A stretch of 64,000 bases of DNA, taken from UMGS363 sp051881775. GTDB taxonomy: Bacteria; Bacillota; Clostridia; Oscillospirales; Ruminococcaceae. The notes beneath the pieces are model-generated. The model was given only the letters and a program-made list of their open reading frames with translations, did no database searches and was not told the origin of the DNA. Of this stretch, positions 26,088-33,479 are shown piece after piece (position 1 is the first letter of the stretch; every line of letters starts with the position of its first letter). The stretch covers positions 1-64,000 of the forward strand of contig JBJEQN010000011.1 of NCBI GenBank assembly GCA_051881775.1. Reading direction: 5' to 3'. A program made the translations under genes and the position numbers.

Positions 26088-27090
26088 TTATCTCGTCCTC
26101 TCCGCCCTTGCCGATAACAAGCTCGCCTTCTTCTTCAAGGTGTCTTATGATGCCAACGATCCTCTGCTGAGCCTCGTCAACGTCACGCATACGAACGTTA
26201 TGCAGGTACTCGATCTCCTGCTGTATGGATTCCTGCATTCTCTGGGGCATATTTGCATAGAGCGCAGCAGCCACCTCGGCGTTGGAACCCTTGATAGCAA
26301 CAGCAAGGTCTTTCGTTTCCACATCTCTGATGAAACGCTGTATGGACATGGAGTCCAGACCAAGGATATCCTCGAATACGAACATCTTTTTCTTGATCTC
26401 GTCCACGAGAGCAGGGTCTCTGGAAGACAGCTCGTCGAAAATGTATTTTTCCGTTCCTCTGTCCACCTTGTTGAGTACGTCTGCAACAAAGTTGATGCCG
26501 CCCACCGTTGTAAGGTCCAGAGAAACGACCGCCGCAAACTTTCTTTCCAGCGTATCCTCGATGGACTGAATTGTCTCAGGCGAAGCAGACTCCATTTTCG
26601 CAATTCTTTCAACGACCTCGACTCTCTTTTCCTTAGGCAGCTCCTGAAGCACGGCGGAAGCCTGCTCCGACTTTACATAGGAAAGAACGAGAGCGATAGT
26701 CTGGGGATTTTCGTTCTGTATAATAGCAAGCAGATTCTTGTAATCGGACTTTCTGACAAACTCGAAAGCCTTTGTCTGCATGGATTTTGAAACTCTCTCC
26801 ATGAGCCTGTTAGCCTGTTCTGCGCCGTAAGCCTTTTCAAGAACGGCTCTTGCATAATCAACGCCGCCCTCGGTTATTACCTTCTGAGTAAGGCAAAGCT
26901 CATAGAATTCGTTGAGTACCTCATCCACCTGACCTACATCCACATAGGGCAGGCAGGAGATCTCATATGTAAGTCTTTCAACATCGTCCTCCGAAAGCCG
27001 CTTGTACACATAGGCAGCGTTTTCAGCGCCTATAGTCGTAACTACTATCGCAGCCTTCTGGATAGGGGTAAGTTCTTTTATATCAGCCAT
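26080..27090 (-). CDS. fliG: FliG, motor switch protein
   Basis: The 336-residue protein has the three FliG domains: the N-terminal FliF-binding part (LTPIQKAAIVVTTIGAENAA), the middle with ENPQTIALVLSYVKSEQASA, where most species have EHPQ, and the C-terminal torque helix (QRFIRDVETKDLAVAIKGSN) with charged residues that face MotA. The last residues overlap the FliH start. Confidence 0.96.
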   Translation of the reverse strand: MADIKELTPIQKAAIVVTTIGAENAAYVYKRLSEDDVERLTYEISCLPYVDVGQVDEVLNEFYELCLTQKVITEGGVDYARAVLEKAYGAEQANRLMERVSKSMQTKAFEFVRKSDYKNLLAIIQNENPQTIALVLSYVKSEQASAVLQELPKEKRVEVVERIAKMESASPETIQSIEDTLERKFAAVVSLDLTTVGGINFVADVLNKVDRGTEKYIFDELSSRDPALVDEIKKKMFVFEDILGLDSMSIQRFIRDVETKDLAVAIKGSNAEVAAALYANMPQRMQESIQQEIEYLHNVRMRDVDEAQQRIVGIIRHLEEEGELVIGKGGEDEIIA

Positions 27091-27093
27091 AGA

Positions 27094-28719
27094 TCAATCC
27101 TCCCCCTCTTCCTTCATCCAGTTTTTAAGCAGCTGGGCAACAATATCGGGACTGTTCTTTGCAAAATCGCTGATCTCCCGTCTGATAACGGTCTCCTTTG
27201 TTTCCTCGCCGGAATCCAGCAGACTGGGTACCTCCACAGGACTTCCGTCCAGATTGAGGTTGAAGGTATCCACGATCTCGTTCTCCGGTCCCTCCTCCGC
27301 AGCGCTTGCCGCAAGCACCTGCTGCTCGAATTTCATACGCTTTGTCTTTGCGCTTCTTGAAGTAATGAGCAGAATAACAGCGATAATGATAAGCAGTATA
27401 AGCAGTATCGCCGCAGCAGCAACAAGCTGGTTAAAGGTAAGACCGAACAGGTACACGGGAGCGGTCTCGATCTCAAGAGTATCATCAAATTTCGGGAAAT
27501 TGGTAACCGTAACAACTTCCTGCGCCACCTCGGGATTAACTCCGCCGGCATTTGCAACAAGATTTACAAGATCCAGCTTCTGTGCCTCGGAGATATAGTC
27601 AGTGTAAACTACTACAGCAATGGAAAGGCTTTCGATATCCGCACCTGCCTTTTCGATCTGTTCCTTGTAGGTATCTACCAGATATGTGTTTGAAACGGAA
27701 CTTTCCGACCAAGCGCCGTTGCCGTTTGTATCGCCTGTAGGGTAGGTGTCGTCGGCATTTGTTTCAACGCCCACAACGCCGCCGTCAACGGTAGTTCCGC
27801 CCGAAGCCTCGGTAGCGTCGCCGTGCTGGAGAACGCCGGTGTTTCCGTTGCCGTCTGCGGAATAATTTGTGTTTTCCGAAACCTTTTTATCAAAGTCAAG
27901 CACACTGTTTACCGCAACGGAAACTCCGTCTTCGCCGTAAATGGGAATAAGAAGCTCAAGTATCTTATTTTTTATGGTATTTTCAAGATTCGTCTTGAAG
28001 GCGAACTTTCTTGTTTCATCGGCTACAACGTCAATGGGTGTTTCCCCTGCTATCTGAGGTATTCCGTAGCTGTCGGTTATGGAGATATTTTCCTCGGCAA
28101 GTCCGCTGTAGCTCATCTGAACGATATGGGTTATACCCTCTATCTGTTCGTTGGTAAGAGTTACATTCTTGGCAAGATACACAACGACCGCAGCCGTGGG
28201 GTACTGCCTGAGCGAAGAAATGACCGTATTTTTCTGTTCCGGTATAGAGAGAGTGACCGTAGCCTTTTCAACGCCCTCCAAAGAGCCGATTATGGCACTG
28301 AGACGGCTTTCAAGAGCCATTCTTGCATATTCCTTCTTCTCCGATTCGGTGGAGAACATATCAACATTGGAGGTATAAAGCTCGTATGTAAGGTTGCTCT
28401 TGGGGTAGCCAAGCTGTGCCATCTGCATAGTCAGCGTGTCCTCCGTTCCCTTAAGAACGGTAACGGTGCCGCCCGATTTAAGGCTTACATCGTAGCCCAG
28501 CTCCTGTATCTGCGCAGCGATTTCCGAAGCCTCTGCGGTTTCCAGACCCTCATAAAGGACAACATAATCCTTTTTGTTAAGGATAATTGCTACTATGACA
28601 GCAATAAGGACTATTGCAACAAGCACCGCTATATATGCGATCTTTCTTTTCTTTTCCTGGGCGTCCCAGAACTGCTTAAAAGAAGTCTGTATCTTTGAAA
28701 GCTGTTCTTTCATATCCAT
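27094..28719 (-). CDS. fliF: FliF, flagellar MS-ring protein
   Basis: The protein of about 541 residues has transmembrane helices near residues 27-47 and 430-452 flanking a large extracellular region with the YscJ/FliF fold (YVVLYEGLETAEASEIAAQI; SIPEQKNTVISSLRQYPTAA). The C-terminal tail (VRREISDFAKNSPDIVAQLLKNW-type helix) binds FliG. I start at the ATG at 28719, 11 nt after GGGAAGGA; a further ATG is at 28713. The 14 residues upstream in frame lack a ribosome-binding site. Confidence 0.95.
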   Translation of the reverse strand: MDMKEQLSKIQTSFKQFWDAQEKKRKIAYIAVLVAIVLIAVIVAIILNKKDYVVLYEGLETAEASEIAAQIQELGYDVSLKSGGTVTVLKGTEDTLTMQMAQLGYPKSNLTYELYTSNVDMFSTESEKKEYARMALESRLSAIIGSLEGVEKATVTLSIPEQKNTVISSLRQYPTAAVVVYLAKNVTLTNEQIEGITHIVQMSYSGLAEENISITDSYGIPQIAGETPIDVVADETRKFAFKTNLENTIKNKILELLIPIYGEDGVSVAVNSVLDFDKKVSENTNYSADGNGNTGVLQHGDATEASGGTTVDGGVVGVETNADDTYPTGDTNGNGAWSESSVSNTYLVDTYKEQIEKAGADIESLSIAVVVYTDYISEAQKLDLVNLVANAGGVNPEVAQEVVTVTNFPKFDDTLEIETAPVYLFGLTFNQLVAAAAILLILLIIIAVILLITSRSAKTKRMKFEQQVLAASAAEEGPENEIVDTFNLNLDGSPVEVPSLLDSGEETKETVIRREISDFAKNSPDIVAQLLKNWMKEEGED

Positions 28720-28796
28720 TTTATGATTTTTCCTTCCCGAATTATATGCAGCGGCGGTCATGAGCCATAGAAAGCGCCGCTATGCCGCAGTATAAT

Positions 28797-29105
28797 TTAC
28801 ATTGAAATCTGAAGCACCTGATTATAAGCGTCCACCGCAGCATTCTTGACCGCAACAAAGGTCTCAACGGCAACGGCAGCCTTAGTCATGTTGTTGTATA
28901 TGGTATGCAGATCGTCGATGTCGCCCTGAATGATCTTTACAGCGTCCTCCTGGGTCTGAGCCTGAGTTTCCTGAACGTCGTTAAAAATTTCCCTGAACAC
29001 GTCGGAAAACCGGGGAGTGTCTTCTGTAACTTTTTCAGTCTTTTTCTCCTCGTCAAAAACAGAATTTACGGGAGAGATAGTGCTTGAAATAGGAACTATA
29101 AACAT
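28797..29105 (-). CDS. fliE: FliE, hook-basal body protein
   Basis: The 102-residue protein has the FliE pattern: a disordered N-terminus, then FSDVFREIFNDVQETQAQTQ, and a C-terminal helix MTKAAVAVETFVAVKNAAVDAYNQVL-like ending in a QI(S)M signature. FliE joins the rod to the MS-ring. It lies between flgC and fliF, its usual place. Confidence 0.93.
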   Translation of the reverse strand: MFIVPISSTISPVNSVFDEEKKTEKVTEDTPRFSDVFREIFNDVQETQAQTQEDAVKIIQGDIDDLHTIYNNMTKAAVAVETFVAVKNAAVDAYNQVLQISM

Positions 29106-29132
29106 AATATATCAACCTTTCCGATAGGTAAC

Positions 29133-29624
29133 TTATCTTCCGTTAAGGCTCATAGCCTTTGTGAGCATAGCCTTGACCGCTGCAATGGCGGATGCGTTGG
29201 CTTCATAGGAGCGCTGCGCAGCAAGGAGGTCTATCTGCTCCTTAGCGTTGTCAACGTTGCTCTTGTATATGTATCCGTCCTCGTCCGCAAGGGGGTTGTC
29301 CGGCTCGTAAACGGGAACAAAGGGAGCGTCGTCGTCAATGACCTGTGCAACGGTAACGCCTGCGTACTTGTATTTGTCCTTACGGCTAAGGTAATAAGTA
29401 CCTTTGCTGTACTTGGGAGCATCATCATCTTCCGAAAACTTGTCAAGAACGTCGCTGAATTTCTTTTTTTCGGAGAATACCACAAGCTGGCGGCAGTAAG
29501 GGTCTGCCCCCACAGCTGTGTTGTAGGTCTCCTGGTTGGCGATGTTCTGAGAGATTATATCCATTCTCAGACGCTGCGCCGAAAGAGCGGAGCCGCCTAT
29601 ATCAAGAGAGCTTAAAAACGACAT
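29133..29624 (-). CDS. flgC: FlgC, proximal rod protein
   Basis: The 163-residue axial protein has N-terminal LRMDIISQNIANQETYNTA and C-terminal QIDLLAAQRSYEANASAIAAVKAM regions typical of FlgC, with the spacing NPLADEDGYIYKSNVDNAKEQ. The gap to flgB is 17 bp. Confidence 0.95.
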   Translation of the reverse strand: MSFLSSLDIGGSALSAQRLRMDIISQNIANQETYNTAVGADPYCRQLVVFSEKKKFSDVLDKFSEDDDAPKYSKGTYYLSRKDKYKYAGVTVAQVIDDDAPFVPVYEPDNPLADEDGYIYKSNVDNAKEQIDLLAAQRSYEANASAIAAVKAMLTKAMSLNGR

Positions 29625-29641
29625 AAGAACGCCTCCTCACA

Positions 29642-30019
29642 TCACTTTGAGATAGCCGACCGTATCATGGCGTAGTTGTTGTTCATCTGATCCATCATAG
29701 CGCTGTACTGATACTGAACATCGGCAAGGTCGAGCTGTTCCTTTTCCATATCCACGTTGTTTCCGTTAAGGAGCTGGTTGGTGTTTGTTTCATAAGTCGT
29801 TGAAACAGACAAAGAAATGTCGCCGCCCTTGTCCTCATCGGGGGTATGGTATTTACACTTGCATTTTTCTTTAAGTATTATGCCGAACTCAACAGTCTTA
29901 GCCTTGTAGTCGGGTGTAGAGCTGTTAGCGATATTATTTGAAATGACCTGCTGCTTGTACCATGCAGCGTCAAGAGCCTGCTCCGAAAGGCTCTGTATTT
30001 TACTGTCAAAAAGACCCAT
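29642..30019 (-). CDS. flgB: FlgB, proximal rod protein
   Basis: The 125-residue axial protein has the N-terminal motif KQQVISNNIANSSTPDYKA and a C-terminal helix with EQLDLADVQYQYSAMMDQM. It is the first gene of the flagellar operon. A strong GGGAGGGAG lies about 13 nt before the ATG, and a sigma-A-like promoter is 130 bp upstream. Confidence 0.95.
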   Translation of the reverse strand: MGLFDSKIQSLSEQALDAAWYKQQVISNNIANSSTPDYKAKTVEFGIILKEKCKCKYHTPDEDKGGDISLSVSTTYETNTNQLLNGNNVDMEKEQLDLADVQYQYSAMMDQMNNNYAMIRSAISK

Positions 30020-30087
30020 AATATGACCATACTCCCTCCCTGCAGGGGAATATGTACTCCTTTCGATATATTCAAATTTGTTTTCTC

Positions 30088-30124
30088 AAAAAATGGAATC
30101 TCCAAAAGGGTATGCCTCACCCTT
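30088..30124 (-). promoter_or_regulatory. Leader hairpins with T-tract before flgB
   Basis: In the predicted flgB leader a 6-bp stem AAGGGT/ACCCTT (30106-30124) is followed by TGGA-GAT-TCCA (30094-30104) and a run of six T (30093-30088). It looks like a short attenuator, but the stems are weak. No cyclic-di-GMP riboswitch signature is visible. Confidence 0.35.
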
Positions 30125-30148
30125 AGCGGAAGATAATATTCCTATATT

Positions 30149-30177
30149 AGTATAACTTATTTTTCAATTAATTACAA
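30149..30177 (-). promoter_or_regulatory. Sigma-A-like promoter of the flagellar operon
   Basis: On the minus strand TTGTAA (30177-30172) is separated by exactly 17 nt from TATACT (30154-30149), pointing to flgB, with a predicted leader of about 120 nt. It suggests that the early operon, including fliA, is read by the housekeeping polymerase. Confidence 0.65.
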
Positions 30178-30305
30178 GAGTAAATGTTAATTTTGCCGGG
30201 TTACAATATCACAATTTTTTAGCAAAAAATATATGGATTTTTTCTAAATATCACAAGGAATATCACGAACAAACAGTATTTTCCGTGTTTTTATGTCAAT
30301 TTTTA

Positions 30306-30318
30306 GTGCATTATGCAC
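30306..30318. promoter_or_regulatory. Perfect 13-bp palindrome, possible operator
   Basis: GTGCAT-T-ATGCAC lies in the AT-rich region between the comFB terminator and the flgB promoter, 129 bp upstream of the -35. With no loop long enough for a hairpin, it is more like a dimeric repressor or activator site. The rest of 30178-30390 is AT-rich and shows no gene. Confidence 0.35.
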
Positions 30319-30390
30319 AATTTTTTGGCACTTATACAGTCTGAATAAGCGAAGGAACAATATACCCAAGGTCAAAAAACCAGAAATTAC

Positions 30391-30437
30391 AAAAAAAGCA
30401 CACAATCGGTTCATTACCCTTTGACCGATCGTATGCT
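30391..30437 (-). terminator. Terminator of the pilZ-parA-comFB operon
   Basis: On the minus strand a 14-bp stem with two wobble pairs (30437-30424 with 30410-30397) is followed by six or seven T. It starts 13 bp after the comFB stop and isolates that operon from flgB. Confidence 0.85.
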
Positions 30438-30449
30438 CATTAAAACACC

Positions 30450-30950
30450 TTATTTTTCATCGTGCTTAGGAAGACTGCGCCTTGCAATGGCTATCCTGAT
30501 TATCTCCTTCATGACCTCTCTGCGGCTGCCGGATCTCATCTCCTCAGCTTTTTTCAGGTCGCCCGGCTCTCTTACCTTTACGGAGATGTAAGGTATTGTG
30601 TCCAGAGCGTCCGCCATAGCCTCAGCAAAGCATTTTCCGCAGGTGCAGCAGTGAAATCTTTTCAAAGCGTTCGGAAGTATCTCGGTAATAAGCTCCGAGC
30701 TGACGCATATCTCGGAAACAGGCTGCGCAGCCTTCTGTCCGCCGCTGTTTTTGTGCATCGTTATCTCTTTTTCGCTGCGCACAGGCTCTTCAGCCATTTC
30801 CTTCACAGCAGCAGGGGAAGAACGCATTTCTATGACAGACTGCTTGAATTCGTTGTCAAGCATAGGGTTAACCGCAAGGTTGCCCCCCGTCAGCAGCTTC
30901 ATAACTGCGTCGGTCTTATGGGATATATTTTTCTGTGCGTTTCCTGCCAT
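30450..30950 (-). CDS. ComFB-domain protein
   Basis: The 166-residue protein has about 75 polar N-terminal residues and then a ComFB (late competence development) domain at about 80-165, with the Cys signature CCTCGKC and following helix AEAMADALDTIPYISVKVRE, which correspond to CxCxxC and A-ALN-LPP-Y in the family. Bacillus ComFB is non-essential for competence; cyanobacterial ComFB-type proteins have been reported to bind cyclic di-nucleotides. It closes an operon with ParA and PilZ proteins, so a second-messenger receptor role is plausible (inference). Confidence 0.75.
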   Translation of the reverse strand: MAGNAQKNISHKTDAVMKLLTGGNLAVNPMLDNEFKQSVIEMRSSPAAVKEMAEEPVRSEKEITMHKNSGGQKAAQPVSEICVSSELITEILPNALKRFHCCTCGKCFAEAMADALDTIPYISVKVREPGDLKKAEEMRSGSRREVMKEIIRIAIARRSLPKHDEK

Positions 30951-30974
30951 ATGCCGCTCCTTTCTTTAGCTTTC

Positions 30975-31742
30975 TTATTTTTTCTTTACAATTTCGGGAT
31001 AAAGATATTCGCAGACCTTTATATAATCCCTTGCCGCACGGCAGCCCGGAGAATATGTGGTAATGACCTCCTGATGAGCAGGAGCCTCGGCGACTGCCAC
31101 GGAAACGGAGATCTTATTTTCCAGCACCACCGTACCCAGCTGGTCGGCAACTATCTGCACCATTTCCGCCACTTCGTTTGCAAGCTTCTGCTTTGCAACG
31201 TATTTAGTCAGCAGTATGCCTCTTATGTTCAGCTTTTTATTATAGTATTTCTTCACCGCAAGTATAGTTTCGCGGAGCTGCGCTATTCCCTGGAGAGAAA
31301 GTATCTCCGGCGTCATTGGGATAATAAGGTCGTCTGCGGCGGTATAGGCGTTTATGGTAAGCACCGACAGCGCAGGCGGCGTATCTATGATAATGTAGTC
31401 GTATTCGTCCTTTACGCTTTTAAGTATCTCCCTGAGTATGTATTCACGCCTTTCCGCAGGCAGCTCAAGCTCACTTCCCGAAAGAAGTATGTTTGAGGTG
31501 ATAACATCGCAGATATGGGTGGTCTTTATAGCGTCTCTTATATCGCAGGTCTTTTTCATAACGTCGTGAATGGTGTAGCCTCTGTCCTCCGTTCCGAGGG
31601 AAAAGGACAGGTTTCCCTGGGGGTCCATATCTATTGCAAGGACGGACTTGCCCCTGCTTCTGAAAATACCTGCAAATGCAGCGCAGGTGGTAGTTTTGCC
31701 CACGCCGCCTTTCTGGTTAGTTACAACAATTACGGTAGCCAA
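30975..31742 (-). CDS. ParA/Soj-type ATPase
   Basis: The 255-residue protein has the deviant Walker A QKGGVGKTTT (residues 10-19), the second motif DMDPQGN near residue 40, and the Walker B-type IIIDTPPAL near 117-125: a complete ParA. Such ATPases bind DNA non-specifically as ATP dimers and position DNA or protein cargo. No parB or parS is nearby. It starts with TTG at 31742 after GAGGAA. Its place between pilZ and comFB, near the flagellar operon that lacks flhF and flhG, suggests it may position flagellar or chemotaxis machinery, but it is Soj-like rather than FlhG-like in sequence. Confidence 0.88.
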   Translation of the reverse strand: MATVIVVTNQKGGVGKTTTCAAFAGIFRSRGKSVLAIDMDPQGNLSFSLGTEDRGYTIHDVMKKTCDIRDAIKTTHICDVITSNILLSGSELELPAERREYILREILKSVKDEYDYIIIDTPPALSVLTINAYTAADDLIIPMTPEILSLQGIAQLRETILAVKKYYNKKLNIRGILLTKYVAKQKLANEVAEMVQIVADQLGTVVLENKISVSVAVAEAPAHQEVITTYSPGCRAARDYIKVCEYLYPEIVKKK

Positions 31743-31759
31743 TTACATTCCTCGTTCCG

Positions 31760-32422
31760 TTAAAACATTTTGCTGTTTCTTTCCTTTAGCTTTTCCCTTT
31801 CGGCAAGCTGACATTCAAAAACATATCTTGCAAGCCGTTCCTCCTGCGCCTGAGTTATGTTAAGGAAACGGCAGCCGTAGCCGTCCACTATATCGCTGTC
31901 AGGCTTTTTCTGCGCTCTGAGTATATCCGTAAGCAGCTCCATTTCTCCTTCCATAAAGCTCAGCATGACCTGATCGCCCTCTTCAAAATCGAAGTCGGAG
32001 CGGAAATAAACGCCGCCAAGGTTAAGATTCACCACGCCCACCGTCACAGGCTCGTCAAAGGTGACCATTTCCTCGTTGCGGATATAAAAGGGGATAATTG
32101 CATCAAATGAAACGTTTATCTTGAAGGACTGACGCCGTTCCTCCAGAGCGATACCCTCTCCCACATGGAAATTTATCTGATATTCCGTGGAAAGGTCGAT
32201 GGAAGTGGTATACTTCATTCTTGTTCCGTTTATATATTCAAAGATGACATCGATATATTCTCCCTTTGAGATAAGAGGGAATCCCGAGCCTTTGAGCATG
32301 ACCAGATCCTGACCCTTTATCTTGAAAAAGTCCTTGGGAAAGGACACCGATTTGGTCGTTACCAGCAGCCGTCCTTTCTGGTCATAAATCAGAACTCTGC
32401 TGATCTTATCTTTATTTATCAT
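31760..32422 (-). CDS. PilZ-domain protein (YcgR-like)
   Basis: The 220-residue protein has an N-terminal YcgR-like domain (about 1-105) and a C-terminal PilZ domain (about 108-210). Where c-di-GMP-binding PilZ proteins have RxxxR and D/N-x-S-x-x-G, this protein has RQSFK and NLNLGG, so the second Arg and the Ser are replaced. YcgR-like proteins act on the motor or stator to slow swimming. It is the first gene of the three-gene operon (17 bp to parA). Loss of canonical residues leaves ligand binding uncertain. Confidence 0.8.
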   Translation of the reverse strand: MINKDKISRVLIYDQKGRLLVTTKSVSFPKDFFKIKGQDLVMLKGSGFPLISKGEYIDVIFEYINGTRMKYTTSIDLSTEYQINFHVGEGIALEERRQSFKINVSFDAIIPFYIRNEEMVTFDEPVTVGVVNLNLGGVYFRSDFDFEEGDQVMLSFMEGEMELLTDILRAQKKPDSDIVDGYGCRFLNITQAQEERLARYVFECQLAEREKLKERNSKMF

Positions 32423-32538
32423 CTGAGTTTCCCCCGTCGACGCTTCGTATATATATCTTTATCCGCCGTAAAGCGCAGGCTTCTGTGCGCTTATGCGGAG
32501 CAATGTTCTTCTTCAGGATATAAAGTGATATATGATTA

Positions 32539-32567
32539 ATTATAGCCGAAAATCCGTCATTTTGCAA
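32539..32567 (-). promoter_or_regulatory. Promoter of pilZ-parA-comFB
   Basis: TTGCAA (32567-32562) and TATAAT (32544-32539) are 17 nt apart on the minus strand, giving a leader of about 110 nt to the pilZ ATG. The interval from 32423 to 32730 holds only this divergent promoter pair and leaders. Confidence 0.65.
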
Positions 32568-32646
32568 CTGTTTTCCACAATGTTGTACATTCTTATGCAA
32601 ACGGCTTTTATTTTTTAGTGATTTATAACAAAACCCCGTGGGGCGC

Positions 32647-32675
32647 TGTACAATTCCGCCTTCGGATAGTATAAT
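32647..32675 (+). promoter_or_regulatory. Promoter of the membrane protein-sbcC pair
   Basis: TGTACA (32647-32652) and TATAAT (32670-32675) are separated by 17 nt, about 55 nt before the GTG start at 32731. The -10 is perfect. Confidence 0.55.
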
Positions 32676-32730
32676 AATATTAGAGAAAAACCGATAAAAT
32701 CACAGCATACAGCTGAAAGGAGGGCAAAGC

Positions 32731-33462
32731 GTGAAGAAGACCTTTCATGTCAACGAAAAGATAATATCCGCAAAGTACAACCGCAGGCTTTTTCTTGTTA
32801 ACCTGCCCTCTCTTAGCGTTCTTGTATCTCTCCTTGCCATAGTGCTTATTTTCAGCGTTTTCGGCAATGTTTCCATACCCGAAGCCATGTACCGCTATAT
32901 TTTTTACGGCACATATTTCTGTGTGCTTTACAGCTTTGTGACCTGCCTTATAGGTTCTGTTATAGCGGATATTTCCGTTAAAGCCCACAAAAAGCACACA
33001 TACATTGAGATCTCCGACTCCTGCCTTATCCTTTCACAGCACAGCTGCACAAGATTCTGCGAGGGCAGGCTGCGAAGCTACAAAAAGCTGTGGATAATCG
33101 ACCTTAACGACATTGAGGACGTTGAATGTCTGCAAAACAGCATTGTAATAACAGCCAAAGCAAGATATTTCGACCAGGACGCCGACTGGCTTGGCTACGT
33201 CCGAACAGAAAACGGCGTTGATTTCGACAACTGGTGGTATAATTCCAACGGCGGAGCAACGGTGCATTCCGCAGAGATAGCGGATTACTACACCAACGGC
33301 GAAAGGATAGCACAGCGCATAAGGCTCTGCTCCGAAAAAATATCCGAGCGCACAAGAAAGCGTGAGGAATACCGCCGCCGTATGCTTGAAATAGCAGGAA
33401 ACACCAAGCACAAAAAGGGCATTTCCGACAAGTACAAGCCTTCACGCAGAAAATTCAGATAA
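32731..33462 (+). CDS. Uncharacterised membrane protein
   Basis: The 243-residue protein has two transmembrane helices at about residues 28-47 and 58-82, then a soluble part of about 160 residues ending in a strongly basic tail (RKREEYRRRMLE... and KYKPSRRKFR). The soluble part has a beta-rich section (YIEISDSCLILSQHSC... LWIIDLNDIEDVE), like the PH-type domains of small membrane proteins, but I cannot assign a family. GTG start with AAAGGAGGG 7 nt upstream. It is 17 bp before sbcC and probably co-transcribed. Confidence 0.75.
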   Translation: MKKTFHVNEKIISAKYNRRLFLVNLPSLSVLVSLLAIVLIFSVFGNVSIPEAMYRYIFYGTYFCVLYSFVTCLIGSVIADISVKAHKKHTYIEISDSCLILSQHSCTRFCEGRLRSYKKLWIIDLNDIEDVECLQNSIVITAKARYFDQDADWLGYVRTENGVDFDNWWYNSNGGATVHSAEIADYYTNGERIAQRIRLCSEKISERTRKREEYRRRMLEIAGNTKHKKGISDKYKPSRRKFR

Positions 33463-33479
33463 GGGGAATAAAATTCGCT

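Noticed and set aside
30020..30142. Cyclic-di-GMP riboswitch before flgB
   Set aside because: Some clostridial flgB operons have one, but neither the GEMM core motifs nor the tetraloop-receptor pattern can be seen here; only small hairpins.
30975..31742. FlhG (YlxH/MinD-like) identity for the ParA gene
   Set aside because: The protein has DMDPQGN and IDTPPAL motifs of the Soj/ParA branch and lacks the C-terminal amphipathic helix expected of MinD/FlhG; a replacement role is only an inference.
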